In this document: positions 11,090 to 21,726 of the stretch, piece after piece
Layout of the letters: each line of letters opens with the position of its first letter
Numbering within the stretch: position 1 is the stretch's first letter
Assembly: GCA_032718475.1 (NCBI GenBank)
Contig: JAUCBJ010002013.1
Location: 1-42,029 of the forward strand
Direction of reading: 5' to 3'
Length of the DNA stretch: 42,029 nucleotides
Origin: Nemertoderma westbladi
Lineage: Eukaryota > Xenacoelomorpha > Nemertodermatida > Nemertodermatidae
The notes under the pieces: generated by a model
Told to the model about the DNA's origin: nothing
The model's input: the letters and a program-made list of their open reading frames with translations, nothing else
Database searches by the model: none
Translations under genes and position numbers: made by a program

Positions 11090-11860
11090 CGTGGTGTTGG
11101 TGTCGGTCGACCCTGTCGCGTGTCCATTCCACCCCTCCCGAACCCCGAAGGGATTGATCATCGAGAACCAGTACGGCTTGGCTAGGAGTCTGTCATGTCG
11201 GTGGACCCGTTCGTGTATCCGTCCCACCCCTCCCGATCCCCGAAGGGATCGATCATCGAGAACCAGTACAGCTTGGCTAGGGGTCCGTCGGTTCATCGCA
11301 GAGACCCAACCACCTAGGCTTTCCGAGTCCTTATTCAGGCTTGTAGTCGTTTCGGCAGCCGAGAAACTGCTCCGAACAGTCGGTAGGCCAGTAGCGTCCA
11401 GTCCTTTGTCTTTCGACCCCGTCGCATATCCGTCCCACCCCTCACGAACGATCATCGAGAACCAGTACGGCTTAGCTAAGGGGTCTGTCGTCGGTTCCCG
11501 TCGCAGATCCCCGGCACAAGCAGCAGACTTTCCGATGTCCTTTTAAGGCTCGTAATAACTGCTGTTGACCAGAGACCGCTAAGGGCAGTCCTCGTCAAAC
11601 CCTTCCTCTGTAAGTCGGCCACCCTTTCGCATGTCCGTCCCACCCCTCGCGAACCCCGAAGGGATCGGTCATCGAGAACCAGAGTATGGCTTAGCTAAGG
11701 GGGCTGTCGTTTCCCGTTGCGAATCCCTGGCACAAGCAGCAGACTTTCCGATGTCCTTTTCAGGCTCGTAATAACTGCTGTTGGCCAGGGGCCGCTAAGG
11801 GCAGTCCTTGTCCTTTAGGCCTGGTGCGTTACCAAATCCACCTCTACAGGCAGCAGGAAG
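11090..11860. repeat. GC-rich degenerate tandem repeat with ~220-bp higher order
   Basis: TCATCGAGAACCAGTA recurs near 11158, 11253, 11450 and, with an inserted dinucleotide, 11670. Each copy follows CGTCCCACCCCTC and, usually, CCCCGAAGGGAT. A second block containing AGCAGACTTTCCGATGTCC occurs at about 11520 and 11740, 220 bp apart. Long open frames here (for example 11052-11546 plus) are in repeat sequence, change frame between units and have no recognisable domain, so I do not call them genes. Confidence 0.75.
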
Positions 11861-12065
11861 TTGGCCAGGGCCTAATAGTACTCAGGCTAACCTGAATACT
11901 GCTTAACTTTGCCTCCCACCCCTGGCCCTTATAAATATGAAATTATTCCCGTACCCTGTAAGTCGCCCTAATATTCGCCCATAAATCGCCCCCAGTCCAT
12001 TGAAAGTGCCCAAAACCCATGGTCCCGCACCCAGTAGTGATATCGGAATAATCATTTTAAATAAA

Positions 12066-12115
12066 TACAAAAAATATTCAACTCGCGTTATCAAAAGTTG
12101 AAATACCGCGAACAG
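12066..12115 (+). repeat. 50-bp direct repeat, left copy
   Basis: These 50 bases are identical to 15082-15131. The repeat contains imperfect inverted arms, TATTCAACT (12075-12083) and AGTTGAAATA (12096-12105), around a 12-base spacer. Together the copies bracket the 2966-bp interval that holds the exonuclease-like pseudogene. Confidence 0.95.
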
Positions 12116-12294
12116 TCCCCCCCAATGACCTTCGTGAGGTCTATCGGTAGATTGAGTTTGCGTAGGTCATTCCCAATATAAAAAACCCAAATTTAATATT
12201 GCATAGTCTTGATTAATTTGGCCTAGAGTTAATATAGATATATATATGTATAAAAATAAATGTTCAATAAATGTTCCTGGAATATCCCGGTCCA

Positions 12295-14601
12295 CTATTT
12301 CTTTCTCTGATACGCCTTTCTCCTCTTCGCCCGTCGACTCTCGTCGATCGCTAGAGCTGGAAGGGGAGCGTCAACATCCATCGTGAGCAACGCTTCGGCT
12401 TGTCTCCTGGCGGCTCTTCCTTTTGATGGCATCGGGATCATATCGGTTCGTCTTTCCAACTCGGTGTTGCGCGCCTCTAGGAACCACTTTCCATCACCAA
12501 ACTCCTCTTTATACGAGTATAAGCGTCTAAGGACTTCGAATGGGCCGAATAATCCGGCGCTCAGCAACAGATCCACGTAATGGAAAGGTAGCGTGGCCGA
12601 CGTGTGGAGGCGTTCCGGGAAGGAGAAATACCCGCACGCCATCTCCTGTGCGATATTCCGAGCGTTTCTCCGCACTTTGGTCCTTATGTGGCTGTTTGCG
12701 TATGTTTCGAACATGACCATATTTCCCATAGCGGTAGCGTCTTTGGTAGGACATTTGATATAGCAGCAGGGGCTAGCGGAATGTCCACGGAACCCGCACG
12801 TAGTGCAGAGGTTATATAGGATCGGACAGACGGAAACGTCGTGGCCCGATGTCGCGCATTATGAGCAATAAAGTATCCCGATGAGCTGGAGACACGAATC
12901 GGTAACCCGATTTCTACTACCGCGTGGGCACTGCTCCGAACCGCAGTTACCGCACACCTCCAACTGCATCTCTCGACCGGGGAATATCGGAATCGGGACT
13001 CCGACGTAATACTCGAGTCGTCGGTCGCTCTTCTGAATATTTGCGGTGGCTGGTAGCCTGCGGAAGGCTGGGCTTTGGCGTAGTATGTCCTCGCTCCAAT
13101 AACCTTCTTTATGTCCGGCTGGTCTCAACTCGGACGACCGTTTCTGGTGGTGGATCCATTCGGTTTGCTCAGCGTACCATCGGGTTAGTCGCATAGGATC
13201 CTGAGGAACGGAAGGTGTAGTTGCCACCGCTGGTCGGCGAAGAGGTGCCGGGGTTTTCGGCGGAGGGATTCCGAGGAGATCATCGGGAGTCGGCGCAGTG
13301 CTGGGACCCTTTTCAACCAGTATCGCTGAGCGGGACCGTTGATTGCTGGTACTCGGAATCTCCGAAGACCAGTCTTCGCCACCCGGGAAAGGATATGGGG
13401 ATAACCTTTGGCAAATATTGCCGAAGTCGCTCAATGAGGAGGTGGTGATTAACTCCCTCGCAGGGCTACCGGAGCCGCGTGGGATGGAAGCGCCCGCTTC
13501 CGTCGCAGGCTCGGCAGAGGCAACCCGTTTGGTGGCCGGTTGGTAAGCGGCTTCCGGCTTGAGTTGTCGCTTCGGGGTGGAGAGTAGAATGCCCTCATGT
13601 AGCCATAGTTCTTCCCCTTCCGAAGAAATCAGAGGCTCCTCCGCGCTGAGAAGATCGGTAATCGTAGGGATGTCGTAAGGTCCGTTCTCGTCCCAGGAAT
13701 CGATAACGGTGAGCGTTTTCGTCTCTCCCGGTGTAATGTTCTTGACCGCTTTAAACGCGTGGTTTATAACCTCGTTCCAGTCGTAGTCGACGAAGGAAAG
13801 AGGAACCGCCGTAATGAGGTTATCGAGAGTTTTACAGATAAACTTAGCGACGGTGTATGATTCCATAACGACGTAGATGTAGCTCCATCGATCCGGATTC
13901 TCCCACCTTTGGTGTATCGTCCACTTTCTCTCAACGTCCTTCCATCGACCCTCTCGCTCGCTCTTTATTTCTAATCCCGGGTATCCACCATATATTTTAT
14001 TATAATCCCGGAGTTTCTGAGGTTTGAAGTTGATGCCGCCGTTTAGCACGGCGAGGTAGCCAATCCCGGATTTCGTCGGTCTCACCTCGCGGAAACCTCG
14101 CATGAACTCGGCGAATCGTAACCAGGCTAATAGCGTTTGGGTGTCGACGCAATGACTAAGGGCGTTGAGGTCGTCTCGATGGTCTCTTCCTAAAGGAGCG
14201 TTCGCGTAGTCGTTCCGGACGTCCGCTTTTATATCCGACCCAATTTTAATGACGTCGAAGTCAAAGAGGATCTTTTGGATTTCCGGAGGTAGTAACCAGA
14301 TCGCTCCGGCTGCCTGCACTTCCTGTCTGGGTGTCGGGAATATTCGACACACCAATACCAAACCGTCCAGGGTTCCGAGGACGACGACCAAGGATCGACC
14401 GTATTCTTTCGCCCCGTACTTTTCCTGGTAGTCGTCGCGATTCTGGATGATCGATATACGTTCCTCTCGTAGCGTCGCCGTACACTCCGACAGGTTTCCC
14501 CAGTGGGCGAGGTACGTATTCTAGTCATTGACGAAACTTTGACATCGCGCCAACGTAATCGCTTTCGAGGTGGGCGTCGCATTTCCCTCGTTGTCGTACC
14601 G
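12295..14601 (-). pseudogene. exonuclease-like / zinc-knuckle protein, two in-frame stops
   Basis: One minus-strand frame spans 769 codons from 14601 to 12295, interrupted by only TAG (14521-14523) and TAA (12859-12861). After the TAG comes a globular region with LPPEIQKILFDFDVIKIGSD and, about 130 residues on, WSYIYVVMESYTVAKFI. The pattern recalls the second and third motifs of DEDD 3'-5' exonucleases, with E where the third motif usually has D. A low-complexity Pro/Ser linker follows, then Cys-rich elements: CGNCGSEQC, then CATSGHDVSVC directly after the TAA, then CTTCGFRGHSASPC, like CCHC knuckles. The C-terminus is basic (RRAKRRKAYQRKK). The start codon is unknown. The family is not recognised; a nucleic-acid-processing role is inference. 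The GC-rich coding contrasts with the AT-rich flanks. Confidence 0.6.
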
Positions 14602-14603
14602 TC

Positions 14604-15030
14604 AACCGGGGTGAAGTGGGATCAGAGGGGTGAAGTGGGATGAAAAAATATTTTGTTTAAAATGACAATAAAATGTAAATGCAATTACTTATTGTGAAAA
14701 TTGCGACTAGTGTGTATGAAGATATGTATCTTCATAATTATTTTGATGCATAACAGAGATAATAAATTATATTTGCATATTTTAAAGTTGAAAGTTTGAG
14801 ACAACCTAAAATGTTAAAAAATTTTGGCATCAAAAATTACATGTGCCCTACTAAAGTAATTTATATTTACTGAAAAGTAATATGTTCACTAAATTATATA
14901 TCAATCTGTTTTGATGTTAACTTAATATATCCCAGTTTAAATCATATTAAAGCTGTAAAAAACTGTGAAATGTCACCTGGGGTGAAGTGGGATAATTTTT
15001 GGGGTGGAGTGGGATATTGATTATTTTACT
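14604..15030. repeat. spacer bounded by GGGGTGAAGTGGGAT repeats
   Basis: The 15-bp motif GGGGTGAAGTGGGAT occurs at about 14610 and 14627. Another copy lies near 14980, and a variant (GGGGTGGAGTGGGAT) near 15001. All are in the same direction and flank an AT-rich, gene-free segment. This may be a small insertion or a tandem array opened by other sequence. Confidence 0.5.
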
Positions 15031-15081
15031 ACTGGTAACGATTTATTGCTGTATTTGGTATTAGCATTTTACAAAAATATT

Positions 15082-15131
15082 TACAAAAAATATTCAACTC
15101 GCGTTATCAAAAGTTGAAATACCGCGAACAG
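15082..15131 (+). repeat. 50-bp direct repeat, right copy
   Basis: Exact copy of 12066-12115 in the same orientation. Some weaker similarity (CATTTTA followed by A-rich sequence) extends about 25 bp to the left of both copies, so the duplicated unit may once have been longer. Confidence 0.95.
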
Positions 15132-15797
15132 CATTGATTACGTAAAATACTTAGGTCAAACAGGTTACACATGGCAATGGTTTAAATGATGACACAATTA
15201 ATTACTTAATTAATTACAATTACAATAAAGTGTTAAAACTGCAGTGATTATCAGATTGCAGTCAACGTCAAAATAAGCAATAAATCAAAACAAGAACTTT
15301 GCAATATCTTTATCAATATCTTAGCAATATCTTTGATTTGTAGTATCCACGACATCCTGTTTTGTCTTAAAATAATTTCCCTAAACGGAGACTAACGACC
15401 TTTGTAACTGTTCAAAGTCTCGAAACTGTGAGAGTAACTGCTGATTTATGGCAGATGGATACTCGTATCCACTGTAAACTCATTGCGTTAGTTCGTTTTT
15501 GACCAAACTTGAGATTCTTTCTCAAGGGGGGACGTTTATTCTAGGAGGGCGTTTAAGTTGCTAATTGGATAGGCGTTTATTTGAGGGGTGCGCTTATTAA
15601 AGACAGGGTGCTTATTCGAGAAAATAAGGTAATTTGATTTGTGTGGGCTAATTAAAATTTTATGAAAATAATGTACCGGTACCTTTTATACCTTTTTTTA
15701 ATTGCATCAAATATCTTTCCACCTTTTTTTATTGCTAAAAATCTCCATGCGAGGGCTGACAATAGTACCCTGAACTGGTACCTGAATAATTCAGAAG
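15132..15797. other. gene-free spacer upstream of the LTR element
   Basis: AT-rich sequence ending in a series of GGGCGTTTATT / GGGTGCTTATTCGAG phrases (15525-15630), a dispersed-repeat signature. A related, inverted phrase set occurs near 11930-12000. No exon is identifiable. Because the LTR element inserted at 15803, the last part of this spacer was originally adjacent to the sequence now at 23449. Confidence 0.5.
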
Positions 15798-15802
15798 TTC
15801 TG

Positions 15803-16420
15803 TGTGAGCGTATTCAATTCCGCCTCACCAACCCCCATAAAGTTGGGAAGGGCGCCTTTAAGCAATATTGGGAAGTACGAGGTTGATTGCCAATCAACCT
15901 CGAATCACCCCAATAAACGGGGACGACAAACCCCCAAAGGGCCGCCCACAATGGAGGTCAGAGGTTTAAGCCTCCGGGGAGAGGGAAAGTGACAGTAGCG
16001 GGGGGGGGGGGGGGGGGGGGGAACACTCCCAGAGAGTTAAGGGCGAGAATTAGGTTACTAGCCAATGGGGGGACAGCAGGGCATCAGCTAAGCAATATGG
16101 CCAAAGGTAGTGTAGTATATTACCGGTCGGTGTTGCATTTATCAGTTAGTTTACCCAGTCACTCAGTGAACACCGGTGACATCTTTGCACCGTCATCGCC
16201 ACCCAATACTGCTATATTACCGGTACATATCTTGTCAATCTATTATTGCTGCCTAACTGTAACTTACTGTGTCATATATATATATATCATTATCTGAATA
16301 TCAAGGAACATCAATCAATTCTTACTGTTTCACTATAACGGCCTCGGCCGCGGCACCCAAGGGTAAACACGGTGACGCGTAGTAAACCAAATCCGGTCGG
16401 GATCCCTAGATCCCGTCACA
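15803..16420 (+). repeat. 5' LTR
   Basis: 618 bp, starting TGTGAGCG and ending CCGTCACA. It includes a near-perfect palindrome at 15879-15901 (11-bp stem around GAGGTTGATTG), a run of 22 G (16000-16021) and a TATATATATATA stretch near 16275. The palindrome is partly destroyed in the 3' copy. Confidence 0.95.
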
Positions 16421-16475
16421 GTGCAAAGATCTAAGGGAACCACTATCAAAACTGTGACTGCCAAGGAAGTTAAAG

Positions 16476-17756
16476 ATGAGCCAAGAAGGAGAGACGACAC
16501 CGCCGCGGACCCCGGACGACAGCCTAACGATCCGCGAGGCCGCGGCGAGACGGTATCGACCCATGAGGCCGGATTCGCCGACGAGAGACGGTCCGGCGGC
16601 CCAGGCGGAGGGCGGCCGTCTACCACAGCGAGGGACGAGCGAATCGAGAGAAGGGAGAGATGAGTCGACGCACGACGGCGGTCGACGTACCGATGTTGCC
16701 GGCCAGCCACAGGCCGAGGGCGACGGACGGCCCACCGGAACGGCGACGGTGGGGCCGCCGGTACGACGCCGGACACGGAGAGAAAGATGGTATGTCGGTG
16801 ACGAGGACGTCGGAGTTAGCGACCGGCTCCGACAGGCCTACAACGCAACGAGGAGGCAGATAAAGGAAGCTAAGGAGGGAGAAAAGTTGGACCAGGTGAA
16901 GCTAGAGAAGCGGCTAGGTGAGTCGAATAAACATTTTAACTATCTAGTTCGCTTTGGGCAAGGAGAGTTGGCGGGTGAAAGAGCGAGAGAGACCGCCACC
17001 GAATGTGGGGGTATGGAGCCTGGTGTAGTGTACATAGGGCCATACTTAGTGGATGCCCGGGGAGTTAAGTTAGTGGGTTGGTCAGATCCGCACGAGGGCG
17101 AATCCGAGGTTAGTTCCGAGGATTCGGTCTCGACGGTCAGCGAGAATCCCGGAAAGTGGGGGAAAGTTAGCAGGATGGAGAGGCGACGGGAGTCCGTCAT
17201 GACCGATAAGTCCGCTACATCCTCCGCGAAAGAAAGAAGGGTGTTGGAGATAAATCTGGCGTGTCGTTGACTGAGAATTGCGGCGCTAGTCCAGAAAGAG
17301 TTAGAGAGGCGACTGAGTGAGGAAACCGCATTGTTGGAGAGAGAATGAGAGTTGGCAAGGGAGTATAGAGAGAGAGCCGAGGAGTGTAGAGAGCGGGAGA
17401 TGAGAGTAGAGAACGAGCCGGCGAGGCGGCTTGAGTGGGTTGCGAGAGAGGCAGAGTTGGCCTAGCAAAGTTTACGAGAGGACAGAGAGAGAGAGATAGA
17501 AGCAAAGCGTGTGCGGGATGATTTGCATGCCCGCCTAAGGGGGCTTATGCAATATCAAGCCAAACAGAAACGCCGACTAAAACTGGCGCAGTTGGGACTA
17601 TCAGAGAGTGAGGCTGGCTCGGGTGGTGTTTGCGAGGAGCCAGAAGTAGTGAAAACGTTTATTAATACCCCACTTACAAGCACCGGGCGACAGAACCAGA
17701 ACTGGTGTAGCCGTACAGGCGGGGGGGGGGGGGGGGGGGTAATAATAATACGTTAG
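16476..17756 (+). pseudogene. gag N-terminal region, degenerate
   Basis: The frame opens with ATG at 16476 and runs for 264 codons to TGA (17268-17270). The same frame continues as a Glu/Arg-rich, probably coiled-coil segment through further stops (TGA near 17346, TAG near 17461) to 17756. The first half is rich in Pro, Arg, Asp and Gly with no clear fold. A run of 19 G (17721-17739) ends the useful frame. I read it as the N-terminus of a decayed gag; the assignment rests on position inside the LTR element rather than on a domain. Confidence 0.6.
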
Positions 17757-19283
17757 AAGTAATTAATATTAATAGTACCGTAGTGGATAACCCTAATCAA
17801 ACCTTTATTGCAGATAATAACCCTTTACCTAATTTAAATAAAATAATTAAGTAATTTAAATATAAATAATTCAAATAATAATTCTAATTCAAATATTCAA
17901 AATAATCCGAATAATATTAATTCAAATATTCCAAATAATTCGAATAATAATTTAAATTTAGAAAATAATAATAATTCTAATTTAAATAATTAAAATAATA
18001 GTATTGATAACGGGGCTATTAATACTAATGTAGTAGGCACAGATGGTCCAGCCAACGGTAGCCTGCAAGGCAACGCAGTTAGTGCGCAGAGAGTAGCGGG
18101 GGTGAGAGACCCCAACGGGAGCCTGGTAGGCCACGCAGTTAGTGCGCAGGGAGTAGCAGGGTTGAGTCAACCCGATGGGGGCCTACCAGGCCACGTAGTA
18201 GTAGAGAGAGAGGCGGGGGTGAATAGACCCAGCCGCAGTAGAGACAGTGCGTTGACTAGAGAGGGACGTAGAGGCGAAGTGAGAGATAGTGAAGTTAGAT
18301 GCAGCGGATGGGGGGGAGGGGGGGGGGGCTACGGGCGCCCCACCACGGAAAATTAGTGGCTAGAGAGGGGGGGCAGAGAATGTCCGACAAGAGGGACATA
18401 GAAGTGAAGTAAGAGATAGTGAAGTTAGAAGTAGTGAAGTAAGAAGCAGCGGGTGGGGGGGGGGGGCTACGGGCACCACACCACGAGAGATTAGTAGCGA
18501 GAGGGGGGGGGGGGCAGGGAATGTCCCACAGGCATCGGCGGATAATGCGCAGGGCAAGTTAGGTGAACCGTGGCACCCGACGACGGAGAATAGTAGGGCG
18601 ATGGTGAGTATCCCCAGGATGGTCCAGCCGGACAGAGTAGAGTCAGATGTTAGCGCCGAGAGTGGGCGAGCGACGATACGCCGAGCCCAGTCGGAAGATA
18701 GAAGAAGATTAGTAGAGTTTAACCGAGAGGTCGAAGAGAGAAGAAGTGAAGATAATAGAAGAGTCGTTGCTAGGAGCAACCGGAGAGCGAGGACGGATAG
18801 CGAGCCGTCGATAGTAGAGATGGAGTTAGGGAGTCAGTGGGGTTGAACTCCGGGAGATTGCCGTCGCCCCGGAGAGACGCACCGCACGCCAGGAGAGGGG
18901 TACAGAGTGTACCGATACGAAGACGAGAATAGAAGAGGGGATCGAAGAGAAACTTCCCGACGGGATATAGCTGCCGATCGAGAGTACGTTAGTCGCGGGG
19001 AGATTCGAGATTCGAGAGAATTAAACTTCGGTTCGGAAGGGCACATGCAGACTGCAGGACATACTGTAGGCCTTACTGCACATACTATTATAGGCCATGC
19101 TGGGAGAGATAGAGTAGGCGATAGGGTAGCGCGGACGACGGGATTAAACCCGGAAGTCGCGGAGTACATACCGGTAGGTAGGCAAGAAGTGGATAGGCCT
19201 ATATCGGTACCGGCACAGCAGCATGACTATAATATCCAGGGACATAACATATATCCAGGGGAGGGGAGAGTTATTGCAGATAG
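17757..19283 (+). pseudogene. gag middle region, Asn-rich and repetitive
   Basis: 17760-18000 is AAT/AAC-rich and would encode a poly-Asn stretch. 18040-18200 holds repeats of a 20-25 residue motif with GNAVSAQ / GHAVSAQ. About 18262-18390 and 18391-18520 are diverged tandem copies of a 125-bp unit that includes GTGAGAGATAGTGAAGTTAGA and G runs. From 18601 another frame is open, broken by TGA at 18844-18846, and encodes an Arg/Glu-rich segment up to the G run at 19335-19348. Frame changes coincide with G runs. Confidence 0.5.
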
Positions 19284-20120
19284 ATGTATGGGCCCCAATA
19301 TATCAACATCAACCCCAGTACCAAACATACCGGTGGGGGGGGGGGGGGACAGGGTGACATTCCCCCATTACAACATCAACAATATACTCGAACAGCAACG
19401 AGAACATCGAACCCCCTGGACGAGAACAGGTCGTGCGACATGGAAATATGGTGGGGACCATTACCCCCAATGATATATCCAACTCAAACAAAATCAGCAG
19501 ACAGGACGGGCAGACCGCACCCAACAGGAGAATCTGTACAGCGTCCTTCGAACCCATTGGAAGCACAGGCGATGGGAATGGCTACATTAATCGATGCATT
19601 AAAGACCAGGATCGAATTACCACCAGTTGAGCCATTTAAATTCGACGGAAGTAGGCCGGAAGAATACCTGCAATTCCGATGCATGTACAGCAACGAGATA
19701 TTAAGTAAGAACCTGACACTGGCGGAGTGCCTAAAATATCTACAGGTGTATACAGGAGGCCCAGCATACGACATCATGAGGCAGTACCAGGGCATCGAGG
19801 GTGGCTTCACGATGGCATGGCGGGCGCTAGACAGGGAATACGGACACCCAGCCAAGATCATCCGGCAAACCTTGAGAGGTATGACATCGGGTGGCCTACA
19901 GGACAACCCCATTAGCATAAAGACCTTTGCGAACAAGGTCGAGAAGGCGTTAATTGTGTTAAAGACGCTAGACGCGCCATACGAACTCAACGCATCTAAT
20001 AACATCACCACGATAGCGCAGGCACTGCCGATCTGGCTGCGGAGCAAGTGGAGGAAGATTGCCTTCTCCACTCGGGAGAAGAAAGGTGCGGAGCCAGGGC
20101 TAGACAGACCCAGTCTATAG
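19284..20120 (+). pseudogene. gag capsid-like domain (DUF1759 type)
   Basis: After a G run the open frame encodes LPPVEPFKFDGSRPEEYLQF, then LAECLKYLQVYTGGPAYDIM, then WRALDREYGHPAKIIRQTL. This order (target-like FxG, LxxLxGxA, LxxxYG) is characteristic of the BEL/Pao gag region known as DUF1759. The domain occupies roughly residues 110-265 of this frame. It is entered by a frame change at 19335-19348 and ends at a TAG (20118-20120) after which coding continues in the next frame. In the element it would form the particle shell. Confidence 0.8.
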
Positions 20121-20130
20121 TGAGGATAGT

Positions 20131-20574
20131 TTGGGGAAGGCGCCAAAGACCGAATACAACAGGCCTAGACCCGAACATAATCCAACAGATCCATTCCCAA
20201 GAGTAAGACAATCGCTACCACACGCGGCCACACAGGGGGATACAAGCCCACAGTTAGCTGGGAGTAGGGCCACACCGTGGCAGGGACAGAAAGAAAATAA
20301 CACCACAAATAAACACAATCCCAACATACCCAGTAGGCCGAGTCTAGATAACCAAAACACTAAATCGGTAGATATAAACCTACGCGCGATACGTGAAGGA
20401 CTATACAGTGAACGCTATAATCCAGGATTCGAATTCCAATTACATTGGGACGGAACCCATAAGACCATGATTTGCAAGCACTGGCAAGCGTTGCCCAAAC
20501 AAGATTGTATAGCCTACACAGACGCAAACGGACTATGTCATCGATGTGTGGTAGAAGGACACAGATCCGGATAG
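20131..20574 (+). pseudogene. gag C-terminal region with interrupted zinc knuckle
   Basis: This frame is Pro/Asn/Gln-rich and ends LCHRCVVEGHRSG, followed by TAG (20572-20574) and then a Cys codon. Spacing of the Cys and His residues fits a CX2CX4HX4C knuckle with the stop at the last position before the final Cys. The same frame then continues, open, into the protease ORF that starts at 20620. The stop may be a plain nonsense mutation or the site where gag and protease are separated. Confidence 0.65.
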
Positions 20575-20619
20575 TGTAGAGAAACAGCAGTTAGAGAGTC
20601 CGAGACTGGAGGCCAAACA

Positions 20620-21726
20620 ATGGCTACAAGCACGACAGTGGCAAGAAAGAAGAGAAAAGTACTACTCGGGGTAGTACCAGTGAAGATATCAGGAGAGGGC
20701 GGTCGATCAGTAACGACATTAATGCTGGTCGACAGCGGAGCAGCTTTCATGCTGGTGGAGAACTGGGTGGCCAAAGAGATAGGGCTAAAGACAAGGCCGA
20801 ATAGAATGGCGGTAACTACCGTCTCAAGTAAGGATGAGGTCCTGGAGATGAGGACGGGGCGGTGCAAGATGGCAGCGATAGCACCGGGATGCGATTATAG
20901 GGCGACGATCGACCCCATCCATGTCATAGAATTGATAAATATCAACGCCAGGCGACCAACCAACATTGAGGTCGAACAATATAGATTTCTGGACGGTATC
21001 GATTTCTCAATACCAGAGGTGGACGTTAGGAAGGTATCCATTATAGTAGGAATGGACTGCCCGACGGCCCACGAGAGAATTAAGACGGTCTTCGGCAAAG
21101 ACAGACAGCGGGATCCGACGGCAATCCTCATGCCGTTCGGATTGACGCTTAGCGGCCCAGTTAAAACCAAGATTCCATCCAGAGTGATGGAGACATCAGG
21201 GTGCATGTTACCAGGCACCGTAGACGCAGAGGACGCAGAGGAGAGACCAGAAACGGTAGATAGACCAGGCGGGGAAGTAAAAGTAAGAGAGTGGGCGGAG
21301 GAGAATGGATTTGACACGGAAGACTTTCCGGTGGAGTGTCAGGAGGACAATAGTCCGCAGGAGTGCCCAGAGGAGTGTCCGGAAGAGACGCCGGTCTGGT
21401 TGAGAGGCATACCGACAAGGGGGAAGTCGAGAAGGAAGACAGGATGGAAAGGGATAGAACTACTATTGTACGTTCTGTTTTGTCTGTACTTTCACTTTCT
21501 TTTCATTCTGCCGCCGGGAGACAACAAGGTGGGAGGTGGCATTTTGATGCCAAGAGACGAGGAAGTTGAGAAGGCGGCGGAGAGACCCGATTTTAGGGTG
21601 GCGGAAGAGGGAGAACCAATTCCTGGTCAGTTGGAATTGGCGAAGAAAGTGTGGCGAAGAGTAAGAGGACGTATAGGAGGGCAGTGGGAGAGTGCCTACT
21701 GGAAGAAGGGGCACCTTAGAGTTTAG
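20620..21726 (+). CDS. retropepsin-like aspartic protease (DUF1758 type) with C-terminal membrane segment
   Basis: The 368-codon ORF starts at ATG 20620. Residues 20-185 match the BEL/Pao protease pattern: LMLVDSGAAF with catalytic Asp at about 38, VSIIVGMDCP at about 139-148, and DPTAILMPFGLTLSGP at 165-180, the segment that normally leads into reverse transcriptase. Here an acidic Cys/Glu/Pro-rich stretch (200-258) follows instead, then a hydrophobic helix (about 280-297) and a charged tail. Where the pol domains should be there is a direct junction to what looks like the 3'-terminal part of the element, which suggests a large internal deletion. Protease would cleave the gag precursor. Confidence 0.75.
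   Translation: MATSTTVARKKRKVLLGVVPVKISGEGGRSVTTLMLVDSGAAFMLVENWVAKEIGLKTRPNRMAVTTVSSKDEVLEMRTGRCKMAAIAPGCDYRATIDPIHVIELININARRPTNIEVEQYRFLDGIDFSIPEVDVRKVSIIVGMDCPTAHERIKTVFGKDRQRDPTAILMPFGLTLSGPVKTKIPSRVMETSGCMLPGTVDAEDAEERPETVDRPGGEVKVREWAEENGFDTEDFPVECQEDNSPQECPEECPEETPVWLRGIPTRGKSRRKTGWKGIELLLYVLFCLYFHFLFILPPGDNKVGGGILMPRDEEVEKAAERPDFRVAEEGEPIPGQLELAKKVWRRVRGRIGGQWESAYWKKGHLRV

Noticed and set aside
11045-11546. Overlapping ORFs of 136 and 164 codons on opposite strands
   Set aside because: Both lie in a GC-rich tandem repeat, change frame between units and show no domain.
16421-16445. Primer-binding site after the 5' LTR
   Set aside because: The sequence following the LTR does not clearly match the 3' end of a tRNA I can name, so no call was made.
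16333-16776. Minus-strand 147-codon ORF opposite gag
   Set aside because: It is the GC-rich shadow of the plus-strand gag frame and extends into the LTR.
21600-21726. Protease ORF tail as an integrase C-terminal remnant
   Set aside because: The resemblance to the BEL post-integrase region is only a few residues; not enough to call.
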